A stretch of 64,000 nt of DNA. It comes from Selaginella moellendorffii (taxonomy: Eukaryota > Streptophyta > Lycopodiopsida > Selaginellales > Selaginellaceae). The position numbers and the translations under genes were made by a program. Shown one piece after another: positions 55,575 through 64,000 of the stretch. The notes beneath the pieces are model-generated. The model made no database searches. It saw only the letters and a list, made by a program, of their open reading frames with translations, and was not told the DNA's origin. Position 1 is the first letter of the stretch. The number at the start of each line of letters is the position of its first letter. Location of the stretch: positions 699,102-763,101 of the forward strand of contig NW_003314304.1 in assembly GCF_000143415.4 (NCBI RefSeq), given 5' to 3'.

Positions 55575-56999
55575 GAACTTACTGCTTGCTTGTGCAAGGA
55601 TAACAGAGGTGAGGAGAATAATGAGATTTGAGTTAAGGGCCAACCCATCAAAAGTTTTAAGTGTACGAGGGGAATTTTTTTCGTATATATGGAATTCAAA
55701 AACCATAACATGGAGTTTTAGGCAACTAAGCTCTTGTCTGGTAAGCTTTTCAAGCTTGGATGTTTGGCTTCCTCCTTGGGCTCTTGTTGAAGAATCTGTT
55801 TGTTCTATATTTTTGCATAACTATTTCAACTTTTTGAAGTTTTTCCTGTAGCAAGTCCAACTTATTTATTTGTTCATTTTCTTTTTCTTTCTCTCCAACT
55901 TTTGTGCTTCTTTCACTGCTGTTGTTTGTAAGTTGAAATTCTCCCATTAGCTCTTCTAATCAAACAATCTCCTGCATAAACTTCCTCAATTTTTGTGGCC
56001 TTTGCTGGCAGTAATGTATTCTAAGTTGTTCCATAGGGAATAGAGAAGAACCTCTACCTGTCCCATGTTTGTAATTACTGTTGAGTTTACGTGAAAAATA
56101 ACATTTGTGAGCTGAGCCATAAATTTCTTTCATTGTTGGCTAGTGAGGGGGAAATTTTCTTAGTGGCCATTTCCTCCCAGCGGTCCGCCTGTCAACCTAT
56201 TGACTATCTCTGACTTCAGTCGATTTAAGAATATTTAAATATTGTACTATAAACTTTTTTATTACTATTATATCTCCATAAATTTTAAAAGGAATATAAC
56301 GAGAATCCAAAACTATTTTGTCAAGCTTTGAGCAGGCAAGTAAAAAGATGATACAATATGACGTGTATGCTCCACCAGGACAGAGATAACTAGAGCGTAG
56401 TCTCAAGCACTTGTTCCTGCGGTATAAAGCAAGCAAAAGTCTTTCAAGTAGAAAAGATCAAAGCGAAAGCTTACCGGCTTTGTGATTGAAAACTGGTTCA
56501 TGATATCCATGCATTGTCGGTCTTGTCCTTTTTTGCTATGACTCCAGCAGCGCTTGGAGACGATTCATTGGAAGGAGCCGGAGGCTGGGAAGGCCTTCTT
56601 CTCTCGTGACAGAGCTTGAAACATCAAGCACATCCGTCGTCGTTGGCGATTAAGATCCTGACCATAAAAGCGGGATATATGTTCTCCAAGAAAAAGCATT
56701 CAGTTAAATGCGTAAGAGCACCAAATACTGAGTGTACAATGAGCAACATATCGACAATTCCTTGTGTATGTGAGGAAAAACACATACCAGCGGCAAGTTT
56801 GTATGAGATTCCAAGCTCTATAGCTGCAAAACCAGAGATCCAACGCAGTGATGAGACAAGATGCTCTCGAAGTATGACGTGGTGCTGACAGGCACACGAC
56901 ATTACCATGGAAAATTCAGCAAAGAGAAAAGATCGACACCTGGGGATCAGAATGCGCCCAAGCCCAAGCTACACGTGGCAAAATCCAAAACACCCATGA
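55575..56999. other. Spacer with unassigned fragments
   Basis: 55585-55640 repeats part of the esterase E first exon and leader. 55750-55947 (minus) holds a Lys/Glu-rich coiled-coil-like frame (KLDLLQEKLQKVEIVMQKY) that could come from a retroelement gag. 56624-56908 (minus) is a hydrophobic open frame I do not recognise. No intact gene is seen. Confidence 0.4.
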
Positions 57000-57350
57000 C
57001 GAGAACGTCTCCCATGTATGGCAAATCCGGGACTTTCGATTCCATGCGCGGGACCCAACGACGCTAGTTTTTGATCGAATTCCAGTGTGGGACGTGGTTT
57101 GCTTAAATTCCATTGTCATGGAATGTGATTATTTCGGCGTATGGAGATTTTCTCGAAGCAAAGAAGCTATTCGATAGGATGGAACGAGATTCTCACAACA
57201 AAAGACTGATCAATCCAGACTCGACGATCGTTGCGCAGAGATCTTGATGAAGCACGAAAGTTCTTTGCGAGGACGACACCGTGTCATGAGCAACACTTAC
57301 CAACTCATTTGCGTAGCATGGCTGCACTATTCTAGCAAAATAAACATTTA
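57000..57350 (+). pseudogene. S-type PPR relic
   Basis: VVCLNSIVMECD-like and SWNVIISAYGDFLEAKKLFDRME are readable, with stops between. It belongs to the same relic family as 30120 and 35770, and its distal part is repeated in reverse complement at about 34000-34180. Confidence 0.65.
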
Positions 57351-57359
57351 CAAGGATGT

Positions 57360-57590
57360 CAAACTGCGATCAATCTCTTTGATTCAATGACCGTTTTTCT
57401 AACAAAGACAATACTCGTCAAGGAAAGAAGAGAAAGAACAAAAACGAGAAAGGAGAAAAGCTCGAGATTAACAATTAGTTCTTCGCTATGTTTTTCTTCT
57501 GTGATTTTCACAAGATTTCTTGCAAGGTTTAGGGTTTAGGGAGGAGCTCTTGTTCCTCAGAGCTCACTGTAGCAATCGTTCCAGCAATCG
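57360..57590. repeat. Reverse-complement partner of 33440-33970
   Basis: ctttgattcaatgaccg, tttttctaacaaagacaata and gaggagctcttgttcctcag occur here, and as reverse complement at 33450-33970. There the matching blocks are spread over a longer distance. Confidence 0.75.
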
Positions 57591-57599
57591 AGCTCCACC

Positions 57600-58590
57600 T
57601 TTGTCTTGCGTGGAACTACCGGTTCTGGAAGCTCTCGGCGGTTTCCAGGCCTCCGCAGCTGGCGTACATGTCGAGCAGTGCGGTTGTGAGCACTGCATTG
57701 TCTTCCAGACCACCGGTCTCTGGTAGAGGAGCTTGCCTTGCACTGGAGCTGGAATGCTCGAGCAGGCACTCCATCTGTAAGCAGTGACGCCATCCAGCTG
57801 CATTCTCACGAAGAGCGACAGAGTCATCTCCAGATCCCCGGCTTGGGCGTGAGCCGAGACGATGGACGTCCAGGAGCTCACGTTCTTGCTCGCCATCTTT
57901 CAAAAATTTCCCGAACGCCCTCTAGTCTCCCAAGCTTGGTGTTCAGGAGCGAGTGCCACAAGGGTATGTTGGAAGCAAACTTGCTCTCTTCGATCAGTTG
58001 AGTGGCAATTACTTCTGGAAGATCTTTCTGACCAGAGCAAGCAAGAGCGAAGCAGAGAAATCAACAGTGACGCAAGTCACCGGAGATGGCTTTACTCGAT
58101 CCAGCTCCATCCGTGTCAACAGCAACAACGCCTCGACAAAATGCCTATTCTGCGCAGAAGCAGAGACCACGAGAAAAGATCTCTGTTCCAGATGCCCGCA
58201 AACACTTTAAATGCTAGATCAAGCTTGCCTGTAGTATCGTGTTTCCCACGAACTGGTCTTCAGCGCCTCGCGGAAACAAAGTTGTGCACGCGACGAATTT
58301 GTGCTAGACTATTCTCTTGTACGGACCATTTGAGAAGAGACACAGAGGCTCTCGACACTGCCGGGTTGACATCCACGGTTCGCGACTGATCTCCATATCT
58401 TCGCTTCCATCCAGGTCTCCATGAACTTGGCATTCACAGATTCGAATCCGCTGCAAACTCATCTAGCAGGATCGATGTATCCCATGACCAAGGAGCAAGC
58501 TCTAAACCAAGAACTCCCCAAGAACAATCTGTGGTCCTCCCCAATCAAAAATGGCTTGCGCTGGCTGTTCCCGGTGAGCCCATCCGCAAA
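57600..58590 (-). pseudogene. Decayed PPR gene (family copy c)
   Basis: On the minus strand: KMASKNVSSWTSIVSAHAQ, then AGDLEMTLSLFVRMQLDGV, and PSHSARHVRQL-type shifted pieces collinear with copies a and b, including the GCAEDQFVGN region and the upstream gaggaccacagattgttc block. Multiple frame changes. Confidence 0.8.
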
Positions 58591-58837
58591 CTTGTAGAGG
58601 CAATCTGTATAACATTTCTAGGGTTATATGGCAATAGCTTTCGTTCTTATCATGGTCAACTCTTTAAAGTCTTGAATCTGGAAGGCTTCATGGGATCGCT
58701 TGCTGCCCGACACGTTGGCTTCAATGGTTTCTGACTAAGATCTAAGCCTGTTTTAAACCCTAGAATGCAAAAGGCTTATAGATATGCGCCATTCTTCAAA
58801 TAAATTGCTTATTTTGGTGCCACAAGGGATCTTGTTA

Positions 58838-59805
58838 TTAAGCCAGAGACAATAACAACCTCACCAAAGAATGTGGGGTGGAGAAGAATGGCGAGTGATC
58901 ACTGTCAAGCGTTAAGACTTGGAATGGAGGGTTTTCATGAATCATTTGCTCTTGACGCGCCCGGAAAATCGTTCGATCCTGAAGAGTTTTGATGAAGTAA
59001 CGAGGAACACGTCCATAGTTGGCAGAGGTGAAGTTCACGGCAGCATCGAACAGCGGGAATGGCTTAAGCAGTGATTTCGCCAAAACAACATCCTACTTAC
59101 AGTACGTGAAAGTATCTGTTAATGCAAACTTCTAAACTTTGTTTCTTTACCTGTGAAGGAGATTTGTTATATAACACTTGTTGGGCGCGGTCTAGATTAA
59201 ATGCAGCAGCCGTAGGTACCATGGAGCCATTTGAAAAGATCATTTTCAAGTTGCCCGGAGTTCCCTTTCATAATGAAAGCAAAAAACATAAAATATAAAA
59301 ATAAACATAGCCAATAAAAATAATTACCGGCTGGTTGAAGATTTCCCGAGCCCGACTTGCATTGTGGGAAAACATAAAAGCAGCGAGATAAACAGCTTTG
59401 GAGATTCGGCTAGGAATTTTCTCCAAGGCGTATGTAAGCGTGATTCCTCCTAAGCTATGTCCGACCAAGATCACCTGAAAAAGCGAGAAACTCAAATTCG
59501 CCCAAAAACTTGCACAAACTTACTGTGTCATTCAGAGAGTCAAGCATCTGGATCAAAGGAGCCGAATAATTCTCCACACTACCAACAGTGGTAGCATCGA
59601 CACTGCTCGTTCCAGCACTGACCAGATCCAATGTATCCACTCGGTGACCGGATTGTTCCAACTCATTCGCGATTTTGTACCAGCACCACGCACCATGCCC
59701 AGCTCCATGAACAAGAACAAAGTGGTGTTTCTTGGCATCCACCGAGAATGGGAATTGGAGAAGAAAGAGAACAAATATGCCCAAGAAAACCGCAATGCAT
59801 CCCAT
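58838..59805 (-). CDS. Methylesterase (MES/SABP2-like) F, secreted
   Basis: Exons 59805-59524, 59474-59328, 59264-59151 and 59092-58838 join in phase 0 to 265 residues. The ATG at 59805 opens a signal peptide (MGCIAVFLGIFVLFLLQFPF). The motifs are FVLVHGAGHGAWCWYK, VGHSLGGITL (Ser101), KTLQDRTIF and TLDSDHSPFFS. It is a close paralogue of gene C but separated from it by gene E, the D fragment and PPR relics. A (GA)n run abuts the start codon and a three-copy repeat lies beyond it. Confidence 0.92.
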
Positions 59806-59808
59806 CAC

Positions 59809-59815
59809 AGAGAGA

Positions 59816-59860
<45 letters not shown>

Positions 59861-60042
59861 AATGTAGTTGACGTGCATACCTTTTAAAACTTATGCGGTC
59901 CCATGCAAAAGAGAGTAGGAATGTAGGTGACGCACATACCTTTCAAAACTTATGGTCCCATGCAAGACCACAGAGAGAGAGAGAGGAATGTAGATGACGC
60001 GCATACCTTTTAAAAACTTATGCGGTCCCATGCAAGACCAAA
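59809..60042. repeat. (GA)n tract and three tandem ~65-bp repeats upstream of esterase F
   Basis: An almost pure GA run (59809-59857) is followed by three units containing ggaatgtag.tgacgc.cat followed by accttt.aaaacttatg and ggtcccatgcaa (about 59858, 59912 and 59981 onward). A second short GA run sits between units 2 and 3. On the gene strand this is a CT-rich leader with repeated promoter units. Confidence 0.85.
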
Positions 60043-60149
60043 GAGATCTAGTTTGACTTTAAAAAGAATATACTTAAACTTAATATATTTTTTACGAATA
60101 TTCATTTGGGGCCGTCCATCAGCCGATTCGAAGAGCCAATTGAACCAGT

Positions 60150-60710
60150 TCAAGCAAGAGCATACTCACGCAACGATGCCATGGAAAAGACCACTCCTAC
60201 CTTTCAAGAGAGGAGATGTGGTAGTTGCGATGCTCAATTCTTTCGAGGAGGAAAAGCCTAGTTGCTTGACGATAAAAGACTCTCAGTTGCAAGCTTTGGA
60301 AGCTTTGGAACGTTGTCGGCCGAAGGCCTTGCAAACTAGCTTAAGGACGTCCACGGCCTCCAAGAAGATTTCCTCCTTGTTTGTGCTAACAAGTGATGGT
60401 TTGGCTTGGCTACATTGTCACACAGTCTCTTAGAGCTGTTGAAGGACTATTATATATCAGCAGAGTTATCACGAGGCTCTTGGACTGCTGATTCTACTCA
60501 TTGTGGTTGTAGTACTCGATCGACTCAAATGTCAAACTGCTCTGGTATGGCGGATCAAATTCTGTTCGCAGAGATTGGTAAACAAACAAAGATTTAGACT
60601 TTTATTTGCTTTTATTAACAGATATTTAACTGTAACTATGGACGTGTTCCTCGTTACTTCGTCAGAACTCTCCTGGATCGAGCGCAGTGGCTCGTCAAGA
60701 GTAAATTTCA
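60150..60710. other. Patchwork of fragments copied from nearby genes
   Basis: 60205-60310 resembles 62465-62565. 60315-60395 resembles the 3' coding part of the ASPM gene (45365-45440, same strand). 60425-60595 resembles the CH-region exon of the ASPM gene (49100-49290, reverse strand). 60625-60700 reads YGRVPRYFVRTLLDR, an esterase exon-4 fragment. None of these is part of an intact gene. Confidence 0.8.
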
Positions 60711-60854
60711 CGAAAACCATCTATTCCAAATCTTAACACTTGGCACTCGCCATTTGCTTTAGTGGGGTTGCTATTGTCTCTGCTATGGAATAATCCAGCA
60801 AGAAGTTCGTGTCCAAGCGAAAAAGCTCCGGTCAGGAAAAGGCTATAGACAATA

Positions 60855-60886
60855 ACTTCTGAACAACTAGTGACCATATATTTCAC
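60855..60886 (+). promoter_or_regulatory. Conserved promoter block of esterase G
   Basis: acttctgaacaactagtgac followed by catatatttcacc matches the blocks upstream of E and B. It sits about 60-90 bp upstream of the ATG at 60944 and includes a TATA-like catatattt. Confidence 0.55.
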
Positions 60887-60943
60887 CACATTTTCAATAC
60901 TTCTATACAGTTTTTCTTGAGTGGCAGAATTTGTATTGCTACA

Positions 60944-61914
60944 ATGGTTCATCTCTTTATCTATTGGATTCTCCTTGCCTGCGCGATCCTCGCACAAGCA
61001 AGCAACCAGGAATCTAGTAAGTTCCACTTTGTTCTAGTGCATGGAGCTGGCCATGGAGCATGGTGCTGGTATAAAGTCACACAAGAGCTTGAGAAACAGG
61101 GCCACAAAGTGGATGCACTGGATTTAACCAGCGCTGGAAAGAGTGGTGTGGATGCACTTGCAGTGGATAGCTTGGAGACTTACTCGGTTCCTTTGGTTCA
61201 ACTGCTTGAATCACTTCCACCAAAGGAAAAGGTAATACATCTATTTTATCAAGGAATGACTGTAAATTGTATGAAATTTCCAGGTGATTTTAGTTGGGCA
61301 TAGTCTAGCAGGTCTTTCACTTACATATGCCATGGAAAAGTTTCCAGAGAGAATTTCTGGATCCTTTTTTGTAACTGCACTTATGTTCACTTCAAACGCA
61401 ACTCAAGCTCGACAAGATTTCAACCAGGTACTGAATCCTGAATCATATTATTATTTTGTCATTTTATAATATTCCATATTGCAGATTTTTCAAGGAATTC
61501 AACCATATATCACACCTCTATTTCGCAATGGCTCTTCTTCAACACCTGCTGCTGCTTCCTTCCGGCTAGAGTTTGTTCGAAAAGTTCTGTACCATAAATC
61601 TCCTCCACAGGTGATCGTACTATGTCAATGCTCCTTCGTAATCTTTTCTATCATTACAGGATGTTGTCCTCGCCAAATCGATTCTAAAGCCATTCCCGAT
61701 TCTTGACCCTGCGGTGAGCTTCACCGCAGCAAACTATGGAAGTGTTCCTCGCTACTTTATCAAAGCCACGGAAGATCGCGCCATTCCACTGGAAAGGCAA
61801 GAGGACATGATCAGGAAGACTCCTCCGTTCAAGGTTCTAAAGCTTCCTTCAGACCACTCTCCATTTTTCTCAATGCCCAAGAGCTTAGTTCACTCTATCA
61901 TGTCAGTGCTCTAG
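60944..61914 (+). CDS. Methylesterase (MES/SABP2-like) G, secreted
   Basis: Exons 60944-61231, 61284-61427, 61485-61610 and 61660-61914 join in phase 0 to 270 residues. The protein begins MVHLFIYWILLACAILAQAS (signal peptide) and carries FVLVHGAGHGAWCWYK, VGHSLAGLSL (Ser103), KATEDRAIP and LPSDHSPFFS. It is the only cluster member on the plus strand and is nearly the same as gene E, which is on the minus strand about 5.5 kb away. They therefore arose by an inverted duplication that also copied the proximal promoter. The W-box cluster of E is not found in front of G. Confidence 0.92.
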
Positions 61915-62006
61915 CTCAAGAGACCAATTCAATGTCTCAAACAGTGCAAAGTTTTTTAAACTGTAACGAATATACTCCGAATATCCGTTTAGGGTTCTTG
62001 AGCAAA

Positions 62007-62462
62007 ATGGGGAAGCTGGGCAGGATCTATCATCCCGGGTGCTCACAGGGCGATGCCAAGACGTACGCGCTGGCGATCGTCCGTGCGATCCAGGAATGCG
62101 GCGCGCTTACGTCGCATCAGCTGTGGGATCACGCCCAGGCCGAGGGGATTCGCACCAAGCGCCAACTAAAGCAATTCCTGCGGTGGATGAAGCAAGAGCA
62201 CCTGGTGAGCACCGTCGAGCTTCCAGCCCATGGCGACAACCGCGTCTACAAGCTCCCGGACAGGATCCGCGACGATGCCATCTCTGGGGTGAGCGCTGCG
62301 GCGGGGAGGATCGAGACGCCGGAAAAGGAGTACAAGATTGATCTTGGCGAGATCTGGCTCAAGAACAATCCTCGCGAGCAGCTAACCAAGTACGAGCTCC
62401 GCCTCCAGGCGCGAGAGGAGAGGCGCGGCCTAGCTCCACTCATGCCTTTCTGGGATATTTGA
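62007..62462 (+). CDS. Small basic winged-helix-like protein, unidentified
   Basis: 151 codons from the ATG at 62007 (MGKLGRIYHPGCSQGDAKTY). An in-frame ATG at 61932 is possible but lies in leader-like sequence with a telo-box-type tttagggttc, so the later start is preferred. The stretch ALAIVRAIQECGALTSHQLW followed by TKRQLKQFLRWMKQEHLVS has the pattern of a winged helix-turn-helix. The C-terminal part (LTKYELRLQAREERRGLAPL) is basic and helical. The composition and size would suit a mitochondrial ribosomal or other RNA- or DNA-binding protein, but I do not recognise the family. Single exon, intact. Confidence 0.75.
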   Translation: MGKLGRIYHPGCSQGDAKTYALAIVRAIQECGALTSHQLWDHAQAEGIRTKRQLKQFLRWMKQEHLVSTVELPAHGDNRVYKLPDRIRDDAISGVSAAAGRIETPEKEYKIDLGEIWLKNNPREQLTKYELRLQAREERRGLAPLMPFWDI

Positions 62463-62618
62463 GACAAGAGATCTGGTAGTTGCGATGCTCGATTCTTGTC
62501 GAGGAGAAAAAAATCTAGTTGCTCGACGATGAAAGACTCTCGCCTGAGATCTTGGAAGAACTTGCGCAAGTCAGTATGATATGAAAGAGAAACGAAAGAG
62601 AAGCTTCTCACCTTTGTT

Positions 62619-64000
62619 TTACTGGCTGGAAGTCTCGGTCCGGAATGTCTCTGCTGTGTTGCTCGATCCTCCAGTGTTGCTGCTGTGATCGAGCAACCTG
62701 AGGTTCCTGAGGCCAAAGTACCAGGGTGATTTTGTCGGGAGAGGGGCGAGCTTGAGGTAGCCAAGAAACATGGCCACGACTTCGCTCATGCTCGGCCGAC
62801 TCGCCTCGTCTTCGTGCGTGCACAGCAGAGCAATGTGAATCGATCGCAGGGCCTCGGTTTGCGAGTAATTTTTCGATCGTAAGAGTTCCTTATCCACGAT
62901 CTCTTCCACATTTCCGCCTGGGTGAAACGACCATAACTGTGCAGGAAAAGGAAAACTTTTAAGTTCGTGCTTGAAAACTTTGCTCGAGACATACCCATTC
63001 TAGGATCCCATCGTAGTTCGGTGATAATCTGGGATCCCGGCATTTCATCCCGCAGATGATCTCTAGAAGGAGCACCCCAAAGCTGAAAACATCAGCTTTT
63101 ACTGTTAATCGTCCGCCCATGGCATACTCTGGTGCCATATATCCACTGCAAACAGCCAAAGTTGAGAAACAAAAAAACTCATACTTTACAGATTCTATAC
63201 GTACTAGGTACCCGCAATTTTTGTATCCACTGAGGTCCTGTCTTGATCAAAGAGCTTCGAGATTCCAAAGTCTGAGATCTTAGGCGTCAGGTCTTTGTCG
63301 AGAAGTATGTTGCTAGCCTTTATATCCCGGTGAATTATCTGTATCTGAGACTCCTCGTGGAGATAAGCGAGTCCCCGTGCAACTCCAATAGCAATATTGT
63401 ATCGAGTTGGCCAGTCAAGGACAATCTTGCCATTGGAATCTTGCAAAGATCAGGCCGTCAGCAGCAGCAAACATTCTCAAAGAAAAAAGACTTACTGGTT
63501 AGAGTACGATCAAGGCTCCCGTTGGGAAGATACTCGTAGACTAGCAATCTTTCATCGCCTTTGACGGAGTAGCCTCGCAGCCTGGTAAGGTTTCGATGCT
63601 GGATGCCGGTGATGATGTTAACTTCATTTACAAACTCCTGATTTCCTTGGCTAGAATGTAGAGACAATTTCTTCACTGCTACTTCAGATCCGTCAGTCAG
63701 AACACCCTACAATACGACAAAGATAAATCATATTTTTCATAACACAAGATTTACAATTACCTTGTATACTGGGCCAAATCCTCCTTGACCAAGCTTGTTT
63801 TGCTCGCCGAACTCCTTCGTTGCAAGCTTTAGCTCCTCATAATCGAAAGTGAGAGATCGTCCTTCAAAACTATCTGAAAAGCCAGGAACATTAATTGAAA
63901 ATCACAGGCAAGTTTCTTATACCTCCAAATTCTCCATGTTGCCGCAGTGACGAGCTCTGATCATCCAAACGCCGATTTTGACGACTTTTCGTCCGGAAGC
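62619..64000 (-). CDS. Receptor-like protein kinase, C-terminal part (partial)
   Basis: The gene enters from beyond 64000 and ends at the stop at 62619-62621. Exons read [150 protein letters not shown] and [18 protein letters not shown]. All kinase landmarks are present: Gly loop, VAVKK lysine, HRD, DFG, APE. The RD-kinase and its intron pattern resemble the plant CRK/cold-responsive kinase (DUF26, LRR-VIII-like) branch. The ectodomain and membrane segment are outside the window. The last exon has a Ser/Thr-rich tail. Confidence 0.92.

Noticed and set aside
56624-56908. Membrane protein gene on the minus strand
   Set aside because: The frame is hydrophobic and open, but it has no family signature, no clear promoter and no adjoining exons. 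It is kept only as an unassigned frame.
58430-58470. tRNA-like GATTCGAATCC string
   Set aside because: The box resembles a T-loop, but no acceptor or anticodon stems can be drawn around it, and the block belongs to the PPR relic family.

Overview
The window is eukaryotic nuclear DNA from a land plant, most likely a lycophyte of the Selaginella type. The reasons are introns of about 55-65 bp with GT-AG ends, many pentatricopeptide-repeat (PPR) genes and PPR relics, plant-specific gene families (MED16/SFR6, SAPS-domain PP6 regulators, extensin-like proteins, methylesterases, receptor kinases), telo-box motifs near start codons, and compact gene islands next to AT-rich transposon-derived stretches. 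The species call is inference.

Layout. 1-1959 (minus) is the N-terminal part of an LRR receptor-like kinase. It is divergent from an intact S-type PPR gene at 2328-4118. A 2.3-kb segment (2678-4991) recurs in direct orientation at 15102-17407 and brackets about 10.1 kb. That 10.1 kb holds a broken acyl-CoA oxidase 4, a broken alpha/beta hydrolase, an intact P-loop ATPase and retroelement scraps. The left repeat keeps the whole PPR gene and the right repeat keeps the whole SAPS gene (16657-19797, 18 exons). A lipid phosphate phosphatase (20076-20714), an extensin-like wall protein (21487-22134) and a second PPR gene (22215-23618) follow.

23.7-40.5 kb is a graveyard. It holds decayed PPR copies, a 1.2-kb PPR inverted repeat able to form a long hairpin (25153-26364), a phospholipid:sterol acyltransferase pseudogene with a kinase fragment attached, and two remnants of an element with retropepsin-like domains. 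In one remnant, half a protease domain is repeated four times in tandem.

40.6-50.4 kb carries two large intact minus-strand genes only 76 bp apart: MED16 (SFR6-type Mediator subunit) and an ASPM-like protein (CH domain, IQ repeats, armadillo tail). 50.7-61.9 kb is a cluster of secreted MES/SABP2-like esterases: five intact four-exon genes, two pseudogenes and a stray exon. W-boxes (WRKY sites) lie upstream of three loci and a conserved promoter block is shared by three. Near its right end is a patchwork (60150-60710) of fragments copied from the ASPM gene, the esterase family and a sequence beside the next gene. The window ends with a small winged-helix-like protein (62007-62462) and the 3' part of a receptor-like kinase (62619-64000, minus).

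How the genes fit together: the receptor kinases, the W-box-associated esterases and MED16 are all compatible with stress and defence signalling, but nothing here shows that they are co-regulated. The PPR genes are predicted organelle RNA-processing factors. All calls come from reading the sequence; no database search was run.
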